A stretch of 64,000 bases of DNA, from positions 198,860 to 262,859 of the forward strand of contig CANKZM010000007.1 in the NCBI GenBank assembly GCA_947488305.1. Reading direction: 5' to 3'. The position numbers and the translations under genes are program-made. The stretch comes from an uncultured Roseobacter sp. GTDB lineage: Bacteria > Pseudomonadota > Alphaproteobacteria > Rhodobacterales > Rhodobacteraceae. Positions 45,373-54,210 of this stretch are shown here, piece by piece (position 1 is the first letter of the stretch; each line of letters begins with the position of its first letter). The notes under the pieces were generated by a model. That model made no database searches, had not been told where the DNA came from, and saw nothing but the letters and a program-made list of their open reading frames with translations.

Positions 45373-45629
45373 TAGTTATCAATCAATTCATATGGCCAAG
45401 AGTGATGCGAGTACAGGAATTTGCCGCCTCCGTCGCGATTGGTTAGTTTCACCCTCAATTTGAAACGCGTTCCAACTGGGTGGCTCTCGCGCATTTTTTT
45501 AGAGCATTCCACAAGTAGCCCTTCCTCAAAGATTTGATTAGCAGCTAAGCGGACACGGATCTTTTTTCTCTCTGCGTCCCAGAAAGACTCTGCAACTAGT
45601 TGATGATAAATTTCGAACGGTTCTGTCAT
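45372..45629 (-). CDS. Small unknown gene inside the ABC operon
   Basis: 85 residues from ATG 45629 (92 if the upstream start at 45650 is used). Mixed beta-type pattern (KKIRVRLAANQIFEEGLLVECSK ... RFKLRVKLTNRDGGGKFLYS); no family recognised. It is visibly more AT-rich than its neighbours. The stop overlaps the GTG of the permease gene (TAGTG), which argues that it is real and translated. Its origin by insertion is likely because typical amino-acid ABC operons go directly from binding protein to permease. Confidence 0.6.
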   Translation of the reverse strand: MTEPFEIYHQLVAESFWDAERKKIRVRLAANQIFEEGLLVECSKKMRESHPVGTRFKLRVKLTNRDGGGKFLYSHHSWPYELIDN

Positions 45630-45640
45630 GTATCCAACTA

Positions 45641-45667
45641 CTTGGCGCATGTTTCCGATGCGCCAAG
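45641..45667 (-). promoter_or_regulatory. Intercistronic hairpin after the binding-protein gene
   Basis: A perfect 10-bp stem (CTTGGCGCAT / ATGCGCCAAG) and a 7-base loop 16 bases after the stop of the binding-protein gene, with no T tract. It probably stabilises the upstream mRNA so that the binding protein is made in excess over the permeases. Confidence 0.75.
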
Positions 45668-45683
45668 AGAGACTCTTATGAGC

Positions 45684-46409
45684 TCAGAAGGAGCCGCCGA
45701 TTTCCCATTTGTCCAGCAGCGCGTTGAGCGAGCCGTCGTCCTTCATGGATTGGATCGCTGCGTCAAACTTGTCGCGTAACTCGCCGTCGCTTTCGCGCAG
45801 GCCCATGCCGATGCCGCCACCGATCAACTCTTCCTGCTCCATGAACATCAGATCGGGATCATCCGCCTCGATTGGCGACAGGAAGGCCTTGTCGGCCAGA
45901 ACCGCATCCGCTTCGCCGTTCTTCACAGCTGCGATGGTTTCCTCCGGTGTTGCGAATTCGACCAGTGTAGCACCGGATTCAGCGATGAAGGCGGCCTGGA
46001 TGGTGTTGGTTTGAGCAGCAACAACGCCACCAGCGATGTCCGCGTCTGGCGATGCCACCAGATAGGCAGATGGGTCGGGCAAGGTGTAGTTCTGCGTGAA
46101 ATCAATCACTTCGTCACGTTCATCGGTGATCGACATGCCGGCGATGATGGTGTCGTAGTTGCCGGAGACGAGGTTGGGGATGATGCTGTCCCATTCGTTT
46201 GTCACCCATTCGCAGGTGAGTTCTGCACGTTTGCACAGCTCGTCGCCCAACTCGCGCTCGAATCCGTCGACTTCGCCCGCGTCATTGATGAAGTTGTAGG
46301 GAGGGTAAGCGCCCTCGGTGCCCATGCGGACGGTTTTGCCATGGCCGTCGGCCAGTGCCAGTGTGGCGGTCATCGCAATGGCCGCCGTTGTCAGGAAAAG
46401 TGTTTTCAT
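45684..46409 (-). CDS. Periplasmic binding protein of a polar amino acid/amine ABC importer
   Basis: 241 residues of the family 3 solute-binding fold: signal peptide to about ALADG (residue 22), then AYPPYNFINDAGEVDGFERELGDELC, DGIIPNLVSGNYDTIIAGMSITDERDEVIDFT and the closing KWEIGGSF. Longer upstream residues are not a signal peptide and are excluded. Substrate should be an amine-like compound given the downstream ligases, inferred from context only. Confidence 0.95.
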   Translation of the reverse strand: MKTLFLTTAAIAMTATLALADGHGKTVRMGTEGAYPPYNFINDAGEVDGFERELGDELCKRAELTCEWVTNEWDSIIPNLVSGNYDTIIAGMSITDERDEVIDFTQNYTLPDPSAYLVASPDADIAGGVVAAQTNTIQAAFIAESGATLVEFATPEETIAAVKNGEADAVLADKAFLSPIEADDPDLMFMEQEELIGGGIGMGLRESDGELRDKFDAAIQSMKDDGSLNALLDKWEIGGSF

Positions 46410-46440
46410 GGTGATACTCCCGTTTGCTTTTCTTATTGGG

Positions 46441-47217
46441 TTACGCTGCCTGGGTTGCTGATAGAAACCCGCGCAGGCGTTCGGATTTGGGCGCACCAAA
46501 GAGTGTCTCGGGCGGCCCTTGTTCTTCGATCAGGCCCTGATGCAGGAACACAACGTGATCCGATACATCCGCAGCCAGTTTCATGTCATGGGTCACGATC
46601 ATCATCGTGCGGCCTTCCGCGGCGAGGTCCTTGATGACCCGGACAACCTCCTGCTCCAACTCTGGATCAAGGGCGGATGTTGGTTCGTCAAAGAGCAAAG
46701 CTTCAGGTTCCATGCAGAGCCCGCGTGCGATCGCGGCCCGCTGTTGTTGTCCGCCTGAAAGCTGTGCGGGGTAAACATCGCATTTGTCGCCGATGCCAAC
46801 CTTGTCCAGATAGTTTCGGGCAGCTTCTTCGACCTGTGCGCGATCCCGTTTCAAAACGGTCACCGGCGCTTCCATCACGTTTTGAAGGATGGTCATATGG
46901 GCCCACAGATTGAACTGCTGGAAGACCATGCTGAGGTTCGTCCGGATGCGCAGCACCTGCTCCGCATCTGCAGGTCTGCGTCCATGACCGTTACCATTCC
47001 ACAAGACCGGCTCGCCTTTGAAGATGATCTCACCCTGCTGGCTGTCTTCCAGAAGGTTGCAACATCGCAGTAGTGTAGACTTGCCGGAGCCAGAGGATCC
47101 GATGAGCGAGATGACGTGGCCTTTCGGGGCCGTGATATCGACACCTTTGAGCACTTCGAGGGCGCCGTAGGCTTTGTGCAGGTTCTTGATCGCGATGACC
47201 GGCGCCTGAGTATTCAC
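46441..47217 (-). CDS. ABC transporter ATP-binding protein (HisP-like)
   Basis: About 258 residues: Walker A GSSGSGKST, signature LSGGQQQR, Walker B LLFDEPTSALDPE, H-loop VTHDM. This is the type pairing with HisQ/HisM permeases. Start taken at GTG 47217, which gives the family length; ATG 47277 would add 20 residues that look like leader. First gene of the long unit ending at 38906. Confidence 0.97.
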   Translation of the reverse strand: MNTQAPVIAIKNLHKAYGALEVLKGVDITAPKGHVISLIGSSGSGKSTLLRCCNLLEDSQQGEIIFKGEPVLWNGNGHGRRPADAEQVLRIRTNLSMVFQQFNLWAHMTILQNVMEAPVTVLKRDRAQVEEAARNYLDKVGIGDKCDVYPAQLSGGQQQRAAIARGLCMEPEALLFDEPTSALDPELEQEVVRVIKDLAAEGRTMMIVTHDMKLAADVSDHVVFLHQGLIEEQGPPETLFGAPKSERLRGFLSATQAA

Positions 47218-47344
47218 AAATGAGCTCTTTAACTGTTGTCCGCTGCGTATAAGGCGGCAATTCTCCGCAGTTTGCAACTTCGAATGCTGAAAAAGAGGGG
47301 TTCCGCTAGGTAAGCTTGCAAAATTAGGCGCTAAGGGTCGCCGT

Positions 47345-48079
47345 TTACGGCAAAGGGATTTCCAAATACGCGCTGCGCGGGATAAAAACGATGTCGTTCA
47401 GCAGAAGGCAATGGCGATCTTCGGGCCCGAGAGTGGCGATCGCCTGTTTTATGGCGTCAAACAAGGCAGGCGCGTTTTCTTTTTTGCCTGCAATAAACGG
47501 CAGCCCTGGTGTCGGGCGGGTCTCTTCCAATACGCGAAGACGGGCAGCGGCTGGATCATCACGCCGCAGAATTTTCCAGGTCACCGCGTCAACAGCTGCG
47601 ATATCTGCAATTCCCTTGGCGACCGTTCGGGCCGATTCCGCATGGCAGCCGGTCTCGACGATATCGTCATCGAACTGAAACTCGGCATCCAGCGCGCGCG
47701 CATGTTCGAGAATGGCGGCCCAGCCGGATTGGGATCCGATGTCGTTCCGGGCCAGTCTTGCGCCCTGAAATTCCGTGAAAGTCGCTCGACTGTCATCGGC
47801 ACGTACAACGATGCAGGATCTGTAGTATCCGGGCGGACATCCCGTCACGCCATAGTCCGGCGTGCCGACCAATTGGACAGAGCGATGCAGACCACTGCGG
47901 TAGGGCAAACCGCAGGTTTGAGACAGCACAAGGTCGGGTGCCCGCCATGTCTCCTGCAGATTTTTCTCATGGTCGAGCGTTTCCGGCCCGCGTTGATAAT
48001 TGTTGCGGATTGCTTGCCAGAGCTTGTTGTTTGCCGATGCCGTCTGTGGCGTGTCGTACATCGGCAGGCTTGCGATCAT
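47345..48079 (-). CDS. PhnD/SsuA-like substrate-binding-fold protein without signal peptide
   Basis: 244 residues with the periplasmic-binding fold of the PhnD/transferrin-like group (LVLSQTCGLPYRS ... YRSCIVVRADD ... GIADIAAVDAVTWKI). No signal peptide: the N-terminus MIASLPMYDTPQTA begins the domain itself. So it may be a cytoplasmic sensor of a small molecule. Start overlaps the stop of the TerB-like gene (ATGA). Confidence 0.8.
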   Translation of the reverse strand: MIASLPMYDTPQTASANNKLWQAIRNNYQRGPETLDHEKNLQETWRAPDLVLSQTCGLPYRSGLHRSVQLVGTPDYGVTGCPPGYYRSCIVVRADDSRATFTEFQGARLARNDIGSQSGWAAILEHARALDAEFQFDDDIVETGCHAESARTVAKGIADIAAVDAVTWKILRRDDPAAARLRVLEETRPTPGLPFIAGKKENAPALFDAIKQAIATLGPEDRHCLLLNDIVFIPRSAYLEIPLP

Positions 48080-48516
48080 GCGCCGCCTGCGATGTCCTGT
48101 CGGGCCAAAGCGCTATCACGGTCGCTGATACCGAGGAAATTGGCAGCCATACGGACAAGAGCATCTTCTTCCTGCGCGCGCGCTCCATCCGCGAGCACGA
48201 CTTCCCAAAGCGCCTTCACGACAGACAGGCGATCCTCGTAGGGTACGGCGTCCTTGATCGCACGGGTGAAGCGAACCGTGTCAGGCGCCTCTGCTTCCAG
48301 TGCTTCGGCCTCTTCGCGCAAGGCGCCGACCGCGCCGGGTCCAAGGTTGTACCGGCGCGCATTGATGCGATCAATCCTGTCTTTCTCATCTGCGCTGTAG
48401 TCGTTATCCGCCCGCGCAATCCGAACCAATAGTGCCGTCAGAGCCAGACGCGCGTCTTCATCAGGCAACGCTTCGCTCTCGGGCTGGGTCAGGCGTTTTA
48501 GCAAATCTCCAAACAT
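48076..48516 (-). CDS. TerB-like protein, downstream copy
   Basis: About 146 residues of the TerB helical fold: acidic metal-like loop RIARADNDYSADEKDRIDRI, and VLADGARAQEEDALVRMAANFLG. Start MFGDLLKRL (48516) mirrors MFERLFPRR of its paralog; GTG 48561 or ATG 48525 are possible. TerB-type proteins bind Ca2+ or similar and occur in tellurite-resistance and stress loci; no other ter genes are here. Confidence 0.85.
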   Translation of the reverse strand: MFGDLLKRLTQPESEALPDEDARLALTALLVRIARADNDYSADEKDRIDRINARRYNLGPGAVGALREEAEALEAEAPDTVRFTRAIKDAVPYEDRLSVVKALWEVVLADGARAQEEDALVRMAANFLGISDRDSALARQDIAGGA

Positions 48517-48553
48517 GAGAGCCATATAGTCAGCTTTGGCAATGAAGCCAATA

Positions 48554-48991
48554 TCAATCACGCCTCAGGGCAGTTTGCCGCGCCATTGCGATATCTTCGG
48601 TGCTCAAACCAAGTGCGTTTTCGATTTCCTGAAGCATTTCTTCTTCTTCGTCGTCCCGTTCGCCGTCTGCCAGAGCGACCGACCACATGGCATCTGCCAG
48701 TGATTTCCGGTCATCGTAGGCGACTTCGTCTCTGAGTATTTTTGCAAACTCCGGGGTGCCGGGGGCGTGGCGTTCCAACGCCTCGCAGGTCGCCCTTAGT
48801 TTCGCTGCTTCCAGTGGTTTCAACCCGAATGTCGCCGATAATATGCGATCAATCTGCCCGACTTCAGACGCGCGATACTGCTTGTCAGCAAAGGCCACAC
48901 GCACCAGCAGCGCGCCCAGGGCAAGTTGCGCATTTGGTTGTGGGAGCGGTTCCGGTGTCGGTGCGCGGCGCGGAAAGAGACGTTCAAACAT
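48554..48991 (-). CDS. TerB-like protein, upstream copy
   Basis: 145 residues with the same TerB fold (RVAFADKQYRASEVGQIDRI, then VALADGERDDEEEEMLQEIE). The tandem pair probably arose by duplication. With the PhnD-like gene it forms a three-gene operon linked by overlaps. The proline-rich linker after MFERLFPRR (APTPEPLPQP) is unique to this copy. Confidence 0.85.
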   Translation of the reverse strand: MFERLFPRRAPTPEPLPQPNAQLALGALLVRVAFADKQYRASEVGQIDRILSATFGLKPLEAAKLRATCEALERHAPGTPEFAKILRDEVAYDDRKSLADAMWSVALADGERDDEEEEMLQEIENALGLSTEDIAMARQTALRRD

Positions 48992-49000
48992 ATATCGGGA

Positions 49001-49657
49001 TTAACTCAGGTCGGGGCTCTTGCCGAAACGAACGTTGTCCAAAGCAAGACCTTGGGGATCGGTGTTGGTGATGACGATACCGGCTATATCGGCGACACCG
49101 TTAGAGCGAATGAATCCGTAATGATGTTCGCCCGTCGGTGGCAGCTCAAGCGTGGCGATGGGCGCGCCATCACGCGAGAAGAAGACAGCTTGTGCCCCGC
49201 CGGCTTCGCCGCCGCGAATTTGGAATGACAATGCCGACTGGTCTTCGTCAAACAGGAAGGAGATTGCGCCTTCACCTTGAGCGTGACGCTTGGGGTAGCC
49301 TGCAACGCCATACCCGTTCAACACGTTGTTTCCGTCAAAATAGACAATGGACAGGTTTTCACCACTTGCGCCGGGCATAACCGTCAAAGGTTTAAGAGCA
49401 GTGCCAGTAATGCGATCGTGATCCCCACTGGCTTCAACAGACTGACCAGCAAACCGCTCCCCAAAAACCGCGCCATCCATCACAAGAACATTCGGTATCT
49501 GTCGGCCCGGCCCCCGAGTTGAATGGGTTTCATCAAATGTGATGATCCGGGTCAGTGCAAGTTCGTCGGGATCAACAAGGCAGACGCCTTGATCTTGATC
49601 GCAGGCGAATGCGGAAACGCTGCTCAGAAAAACGCATATGACCCATCCAAAACGCAT
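49001..49657 (-). CDS. Secreted hypothetical protein (beta-sandwich like)
   Basis: 218 residues with a signal peptide (about 1-17, VSAFAC). The mature part has many beta strands and ends GLALDNVRFGK, a pattern seen in secreted jelly-roll/PEP-CTERM-type domains, but there is no C-terminal sorting helix. Two cysteines near the N-terminus (CDQDQGVC). It is transcribed in the same direction as the TerB genes, with a nine-base gap. Function unknown. Confidence 0.8.
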   Translation of the reverse strand: MRFGWVICVFLSSVSAFACDQDQGVCLVDPDELALTRIITFDETHSTRGPGRQIPNVLVMDGAVFGERFAGQSVEASGDHDRITGTALKPLTVMPGASGENLSIVYFDGNNVLNGYGVAGYPKRHAQGEGAISFLFDEDQSALSFQIRGGEAGGAQAVFFSRDGAPIATLELPPTGEHHYGFIRSNGVADIAGIVITNTDPQGLALDNVRFGKSPDLS

Positions 49658-49703
49658 GAAAACAGTCTGGCATGAGTCGGGTCAGGATCAAAGCCCCCAG
49701 CGA

Positions 49704-50486
49704 TCAGTTAACAATGCGCTGGAAATATCGATCTATTTTCGCGACGCTTTCCGCCAAGCCATAAGGCGGGTTGATGAAAAACATGCCGGACCCAACCATC
49801 CCATGCCCATCCCGCGCCGGCGGAAACCGGACCTCGCTTCGAAGTGTGTCGGTGTGGTTTTTTTTAAGTATTGCCAGCATCTTATCATGCGCCTTGGCTT
49901 TCAAGACAGGATACCACAAAGCAATGATCCCAACGTTCCAAGCTTTGGTAATCTTGGCGATATGGCGGGGGATGGTATCATAATCGGTTTTGATCTCCCA
50001 GCTTGGGTCGATCACCATCAGCCCCCGCCTGGGTGTCGGAGGGCATTGCGAATGCGCGAGATCAAAGCCGTCTTGCCTGTAACAGTTTGCCGAAAAAGGC
50101 GACATGTTGGTCTGCAAAGCTTCGTTTTCCCGGGGGTGCAGTTCGGCCAGGTGGATGTGATCTTCCGCGCGCAAAATCGACGCCGCAATAAGGGGGGAGC
50201 CTGGATATGCGAAGCGCCCATGCTGGTTTCTGATATCGATCAGGATGCTCGTGTAAGGATGATCAGCCTCCAGCATTGGGAACATTTTTTCGATGCCTGC
50301 TGCCGCTTCACCGGTTTTCCGCGCTGCGCTATCCGATAGATCATAAAGCCCTCGCCCGGCGTGAGTTTCGATGTAGGAGAGAGGTTTATCTTTCCTGATC
50401 AGATATTCCAGCACCGATGCCAGCAAAAAATGCTTGTGCACATCGGCGAGATTTCCTGCGTGGTAGCTGTGCTGGTAGCTGAGCAT
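49704..50486 (-). CDS. rlmJ: 23S rRNA (adenine-2030-N6)-methyltransferase
   Basis: 260 residues starting MLSYQHSYHAGNLADVHKH, the hallmark of the RlmJ family, with the SAM site ETHAGRGLYDL and the adenine-methylase motif DPSWE (DPPY-type in E. coli). Methylates A2030 of 23S rRNA. Monocistronic. Confidence 0.94.
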   Translation of the reverse strand: MLSYQHSYHAGNLADVHKHFLLASVLEYLIRKDKPLSYIETHAGRGLYDLSDSAARKTGEAAAGIEKMFPMLEADHPYTSILIDIRNQHGRFAYPGSPLIAASILRAEDHIHLAELHPRENEALQTNMSPFSANCYRQDGFDLAHSQCPPTPRRGLMVIDPSWEIKTDYDTIPRHIAKITKAWNVGIIALWYPVLKAKAHDKMLAILKKNHTDTLRSEVRFPPARDGHGMVGSGMFFINPPYGLAESVAKIDRYFQRIVN

Positions 50487-50572
50487 CTAATGCACCGTGA
50501 TACTGTGTGTTGCGGGCTGTTCAACCGGTAGATTTTGGCTGCCGAATTAGCTCAGGGTTTCGTGCGTGGGCT

Positions 50573-51460
50573 CTATTGAACTGCTCTGTCGCCCTCTTCA
50601 AGCCATGCCTGTTCCTCTGTGGAGGCCATTTCGGAGATACGCTTGTTGTAGGCGGCAATTTGGTCATCGTTCAGTCGTCCGACCCATTTGTTGCTGGTTC
50701 CACTGTCAAAAAACTTGTGCTCAACGCGGAACGCGCCTGAGCTGGCCGTGGAGGAAATCTTTTTTGCGGTCGATTTCATTGAGCCAAAAGAGGCGGCTTG
50801 CGCAATCTCACTCACGAGCGCGTCGGACGGGGTCAAGCCAATGGCCGTCGCATAGCGACGAATGTAAGTGGGAAGATCCCGTGACAGATCCGCATAATGA
50901 AACAGATGCACATTCGGCAGATGTGCCCATTTCGCAAAACTGCGGTAGTGCGTCAGGAGTGAATCCAATGTCAGATCATCTGTGCCGGTATCGTTCGCGG
51001 GCGTTTCCAGAAAACGGGTGAAAGCGGCACCTGGCTCGGGCGGTGAAAGAAAATCGAGAATATCGGACTCCATATTCTCCACATGTTTCATCATCGAAAA
51101 ATGGACATCAATGGGGTGCCGATAAACCGAAATGTAGACAGCCTGCGGATCGAAAGGAATACCATCAAAAGGCGTGTGGGATTTGATGCATCGTTGGTGC
51201 GTTTGCTCCTCAAGACGGCTTTTCAGTTCGGGTTGGTTGCGAAACCCGCAATCCAGCCACAGACTATCTCGCCAAACCGGTCGGTCGGTCACTGCCGCCT
51301 CATGAATCAGCATCATCAGAATTGCCTGGCTCCAAGTGGTGCCGCATTTTGGGGGTGTGCTCAGGATCACATCGCCAGGGCGAAGATCGAAATCATCCCA
51401 GACACGCGTATCGGTCACGGGCCCTTTATAGTCGCGAATTCGCGCTGGATGGTTCTGCAT
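50573..51460 (-). CDS. Cytosolic-type sulfotransferase
   Basis: 295 residues: PAPS 5'-phosphosulfate loop STPPKCGTTW near residue 35 and the 3'-phosphate region VYISVYRHPIDVHFS. Domain type Sulfotransfer_1, related to eukaryotic aryl/alcohol sulfotransferases. The C-terminal RVGRLND-type motif appears as KWVGRLND. Start at ATG 51460 is supported by GAGGA. Acceptor unknown. A second, shorter sulfotransferase-fold gene lies at 12849-13463. Confidence 0.9.
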   Translation of the reverse strand: MQNHPARIRDYKGPVTDTRVWDDFDLRPGDVILSTPPKCGTTWSQAILMMLIHEAAVTDRPVWRDSLWLDCGFRNQPELKSRLEEQTHQRCIKSHTPFDGIPFDPQAVYISVYRHPIDVHFSMMKHVENMESDILDFLSPPEPGAAFTRFLETPANDTGTDDLTLDSLLTHYRSFAKWAHLPNVHLFHYADLSRDLPTYIRRYATAIGLTPSDALVSEIAQAASFGSMKSTAKKISSTASSGAFRVEHKFFDSGTSNKWVGRLNDDQIAAYNKRISEMASTEEQAWLEEGDRAVQ

Positions 51461-51520
51461 GCTGTGTTCCTCAAAATCTTTCGTTGAGCTGCGAAGGTCC
51501 AACGCGAGTTTAGAGAGGTT

Positions 51521-53164
51521 TCACACCAGACGCGAGATTTCCTTGGCGGCCCTGATAAAATCCGCGAAGAGTGGATGTGGATCAAATGGCTTAGACTTCA
51601 GTTCGGGGTGAAATTGAACTCCAATGAACCAAGGATGCTCTGGCCATTCCACGATCTCCGGCAGCTTCCCGTCGGGTGACATGCCGGAGAAAACCAGACC
51701 GGCATCCTCCAGCTGGTCGCGATATTTGATGTCGACCTCGTAGCGATGCCTATGACGTTCATCTATCGCGGTTGTTCCGTAGACTTCAGCGACCCGGGTG
51801 CCCGCCGTCAATGCTGCGTCATAAGCGCCAAGCCGCATCGTGCCACCTTTGTCGTCGCCAACCTTGCGCGAAACCTTGGCGTTGCCCTGCACCCATTCCT
51901 TGAGGTGATAAACTACTGGCTCAAAACGTTTTTTGCCCGCTTCATGGTCAAATTCCTCTGAGCCGGCGGTTTTGATATTTGCAACGTTTCGGGCCGCTTC
52001 AATGACGGCCATCTGCATGCCGAGGCAAATCCCGAGGTAAGGTACCTTGTTCTCGCGCGCATATTGCGCGGCCTTGATCTTGCCTTCTGTACCCCGTTCT
52101 CCGAAACCACCGGGGACCAGTATTGCGTGGAACCCTTCCAGGTGCGGCGCCACGTCTTCAGTGTCAAAGATCTCCGCGTCGACCCATTCGACCTTTACCT
52201 TTACCCGGTTCGCCATCCCGCCATGGGTCAGCGCTTCCGCGATGGACTTATACGCGTCTTCCAACTGTGTGTATTTGCCGACGATGGCCACTTTGACCTC
52301 GCCTTCGGGGTTATGGACCCGGTCGGAGACGTCTTGCCAGACGCTCAGGTCGGGTTTGGGGGCGGGGGAAATGCTGAACGCATCAAGCACCGCCTGATCC
52401 AGGCCCTGCGCGTGATAGGCCAATGGCGCGTCGTAAATGCTCTTGAGATCGTATGCCGCGACCACGTCTTCTTTGCGCACGTTGCAGAAAAGCGCAATCT
52501 TTTCGCGCTCTTTCTCCGGGATGGGGTGCTCAGACCGGCAGACCAGAATGTCGGGCGCGATCCCGATGGACTGCAATTCCTTGACGGAGTGTTGGGTAGG
52601 TTTTGTCTTCAACTCGCCCGATGCGGCTAGATAAGGCAACAGCGTCAGATGCATGAAGATGCACTGGCCGCGTGGCTTGTCGTGGGTGAACTGGCGGATC
52701 GCTTCAAAGAATGGCAAACCCTCAATATCACCTACGGTACCGCCGATTTCACACAGCATGAAGTCCACTTCGTCATCGCCGATGCCAATGAAATCCTTGA
52801 TCTCATTTGTGACATGGGGAATGACCTGAATTGTTTTGCCGAGATAATCGCCCCGCCGCTCTTTTTCGAGCACTGTGGAGTAGATGCGGCCGGAAGAGAC
52901 GGAATCAGTGTTGCGCGCTGCGACCCCGGTAAAGCGCTCGTAGTGACCCAGATCCAGATCGGTTTCCGCACCATCATCCGTGACGAAAACTTCGCCATGT
53001 TCAAATGGGGACATCGTTCCGGGATCGACGTTGAGATAGGGATCCAGTTTGCGCAGGCGTACGGAAAATCCGCGTGCTTGCAGCAGCGCGCCAAGTGCCG
53101 CCGATGCCAGCCCTTTACCAAGAGAGGACACCACACCACCTGTGATGAAGATATAACGTGCCAT
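51521..53164 (-). CDS. pyrG: CTP synthase
   Basis: Makes CTP from UTP with glutamine. 547 residues: synthetase domain (1-265, [28 protein letters not shown]), then amidotransferase with Cys in YLGICLGMQ and the His/Glu pair in VQFHPELKS. Full length. It lies 173 bases after secG on the same strand, a pair common in Rhodobacterales. Confidence 0.99.
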   Translation of the reverse strand: MARYIFITGGVVSSLGKGLASAALGALLQARGFSVRLRKLDPYLNVDPGTMSPFEHGEVFVTDDGAETDLDLGHYERFTGVAARNTDSVSSGRIYSTVLEKERRGDYLGKTIQVIPHVTNEIKDFIGIGDDEVDFMLCEIGGTVGDIEGLPFFEAIRQFTHDKPRGQCIFMHLTLLPYLAASGELKTKPTQHSVKELQSIGIAPDILVCRSEHPIPEKEREKIALFCNVRKEDVVAAYDLKSIYDAPLAYHAQGLDQAVLDAFSISPAPKPDLSVWQDVSDRVHNPEGEVKVAIVGKYTQLEDAYKSIAEALTHGGMANRVKVKVEWVDAEIFDTEDVAPHLEGFHAILVPGGFGERGTEGKIKAAQYARENKVPYLGICLGMQMAVIEAARNVANIKTAGSEEFDHEAGKKRFEPVVYHLKEWVQGNAKVSRKVGDDKGGTMRLGAYDAALTAGTRVAEVYGTTAIDERHRHRYEVDIKYRDQLEDAGLVFSGMSPDGKLPEIVEWPEHPWFIGVQFHPELKSKPFDPHPLFADFIRAAKEISRLV

Positions 53165-53337
53165 TGCTCGATCTGCTCCCGTGTCGACGCGGATTTCTGT
53201 TGAAGCCGCCCTCTCAGCCTGTGATTCATCACAGCACCACGGGATTTAAGGCTATCAGGATTCGGAGGGTCAAGGCAAGGGTGTCCGCAACATGATGTTG
53301 CAGAAATTAACCTTGCCTCAAGGTGTTGTGGGTGGTG

Positions 53338-53703
53338 TTAATCCAGAGTTGGGACCAGGGGTGCATTGTCACCCGGCGCTGGCGGCAACAGTTCGTCGCT
53401 GGACGGAACCGCAGGTGTCGGGCTGTCTTCTGAGGCTGGTGGGGTAACGCCCAACCGATCAATTACCGAAGAACCTGATGCGTTTTCAGCGGCAAAGATG
53501 GTCAAGGTGATCGACGTACAGATAAAGGCAATGGCCAGTATCCAGGTCAGTTTCCCGAGGGCAGTGGCCGCTGCGCGCCCGGTCATGGCGCCGCCACCGC
53601 CGCCGCCCATGCCAAGTCCACCGCCCTCGGAGCGCTGAAGCAGCACGACGGCGATTAGGCCGAGCGCGAGGATGAGGTGGACGATCAGGACGACGTTTTC
53701 CAT
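53338..53703 (-). CDS. secG: Preprotein translocase subunit SecG
   Basis: 121 residues with two membrane helices (about 2-20 and 50-70) separated by the typical glycine-rich GGGLGMGGGGGGAM loop, then a proline-rich periplasmic or cytoplasmic tail. Start ATG 53703 is the family start; the upstream extension is rejected. Confidence 0.95.
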   Translation of the reverse strand: MENVVLIVHLILALGLIAVVLLQRSEGGGLGMGGGGGGAMTGRAAATALGKLTWILAIAFICTSITLTIFAAENASGSSVIDRLGVTPPASEDSPTPAVPSSDELLPPAPGDNAPLVPTLD

Positions 53704-54210
53704 GAATACCCTGTAAGGTTCGAAACAGCTTTGGGGGTATCTAGGCAAGTTTGCCATCGCTCGCAAGGGAGGATTCGACCAGAGGACGTCCGTCCTAAGT
53801 TTAAAAGTGACGCTCTTTCAGAGTATCCATAAATCTGGATGTTCGATCCGATGGCGCCCCGCCGATAGTAACGGGTCAAACAGGCACCAAAAGCGTCATC
53901 ATCTTATAGTAATAATCGCAGGCAAAACCGCCACGCGAGGCGCAGCGGTTTGTCAAAGCATCTATGGCTCGCGCATGCTCTAAGAGGGAAATCCTGGAAT
54001 TGAGGCGCTGCAGTCGTGCTTTGGAAAACTATAGCACAATTCCGCGAAAACCGCGCCAAGTTCTTTTCCTTTCATCTGGGGGTCTTAGGCTGCAACCCTG
54101 AGTTGCGGCATTGCAGCAATTCCGTTTTTCACATGACGGCGACTCAGGCCCGCTGAAATGATCTGATCAGCCGCTGGACAATCGCCGCCAAATTGGCTCA
54201 TTTTCGCTGC
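53704..54210. other. 507-base gene-free region between secG and nthA
   Basis: No convincing gene. It holds the secG promoter side and the nitrile hydratase upstream region. Notable: GCTGCAA / TTGCAGC arms at 54089-54117 that overlap an alternative short hairpin GCAAC / GTTGC (54092-54106), so the RNA could fold two ways; and an imperfect AAACCGC / GCGGTTT repeat at 53925-53951. A TATAGC at 54030 is the best -10 but lacks a -35. Confidence 0.4.

Noticed and set aside
47411-48241. Long plus-strand frame opposite the PhnD-like and TerB genes
   Set aside because: Opposite overlapping genes with good family patterns; product has no recognisable domain.
53820-53860. T-arm-like GTTCGATCC suggesting a tRNA
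   Set aside because: No acceptor, anticodon or D arms pair around it.
53685-53879. 64-codon minus-strand frame overlapping the secG start
   Set aside because: It only overlaps the secG promoter side; no ribosome site or similarity.
53925-53951. AAACCGC / GCGGTTT repeat as a terminator
   Set aside because: Long loop, imperfect context, no T tract, and no gene ends there.
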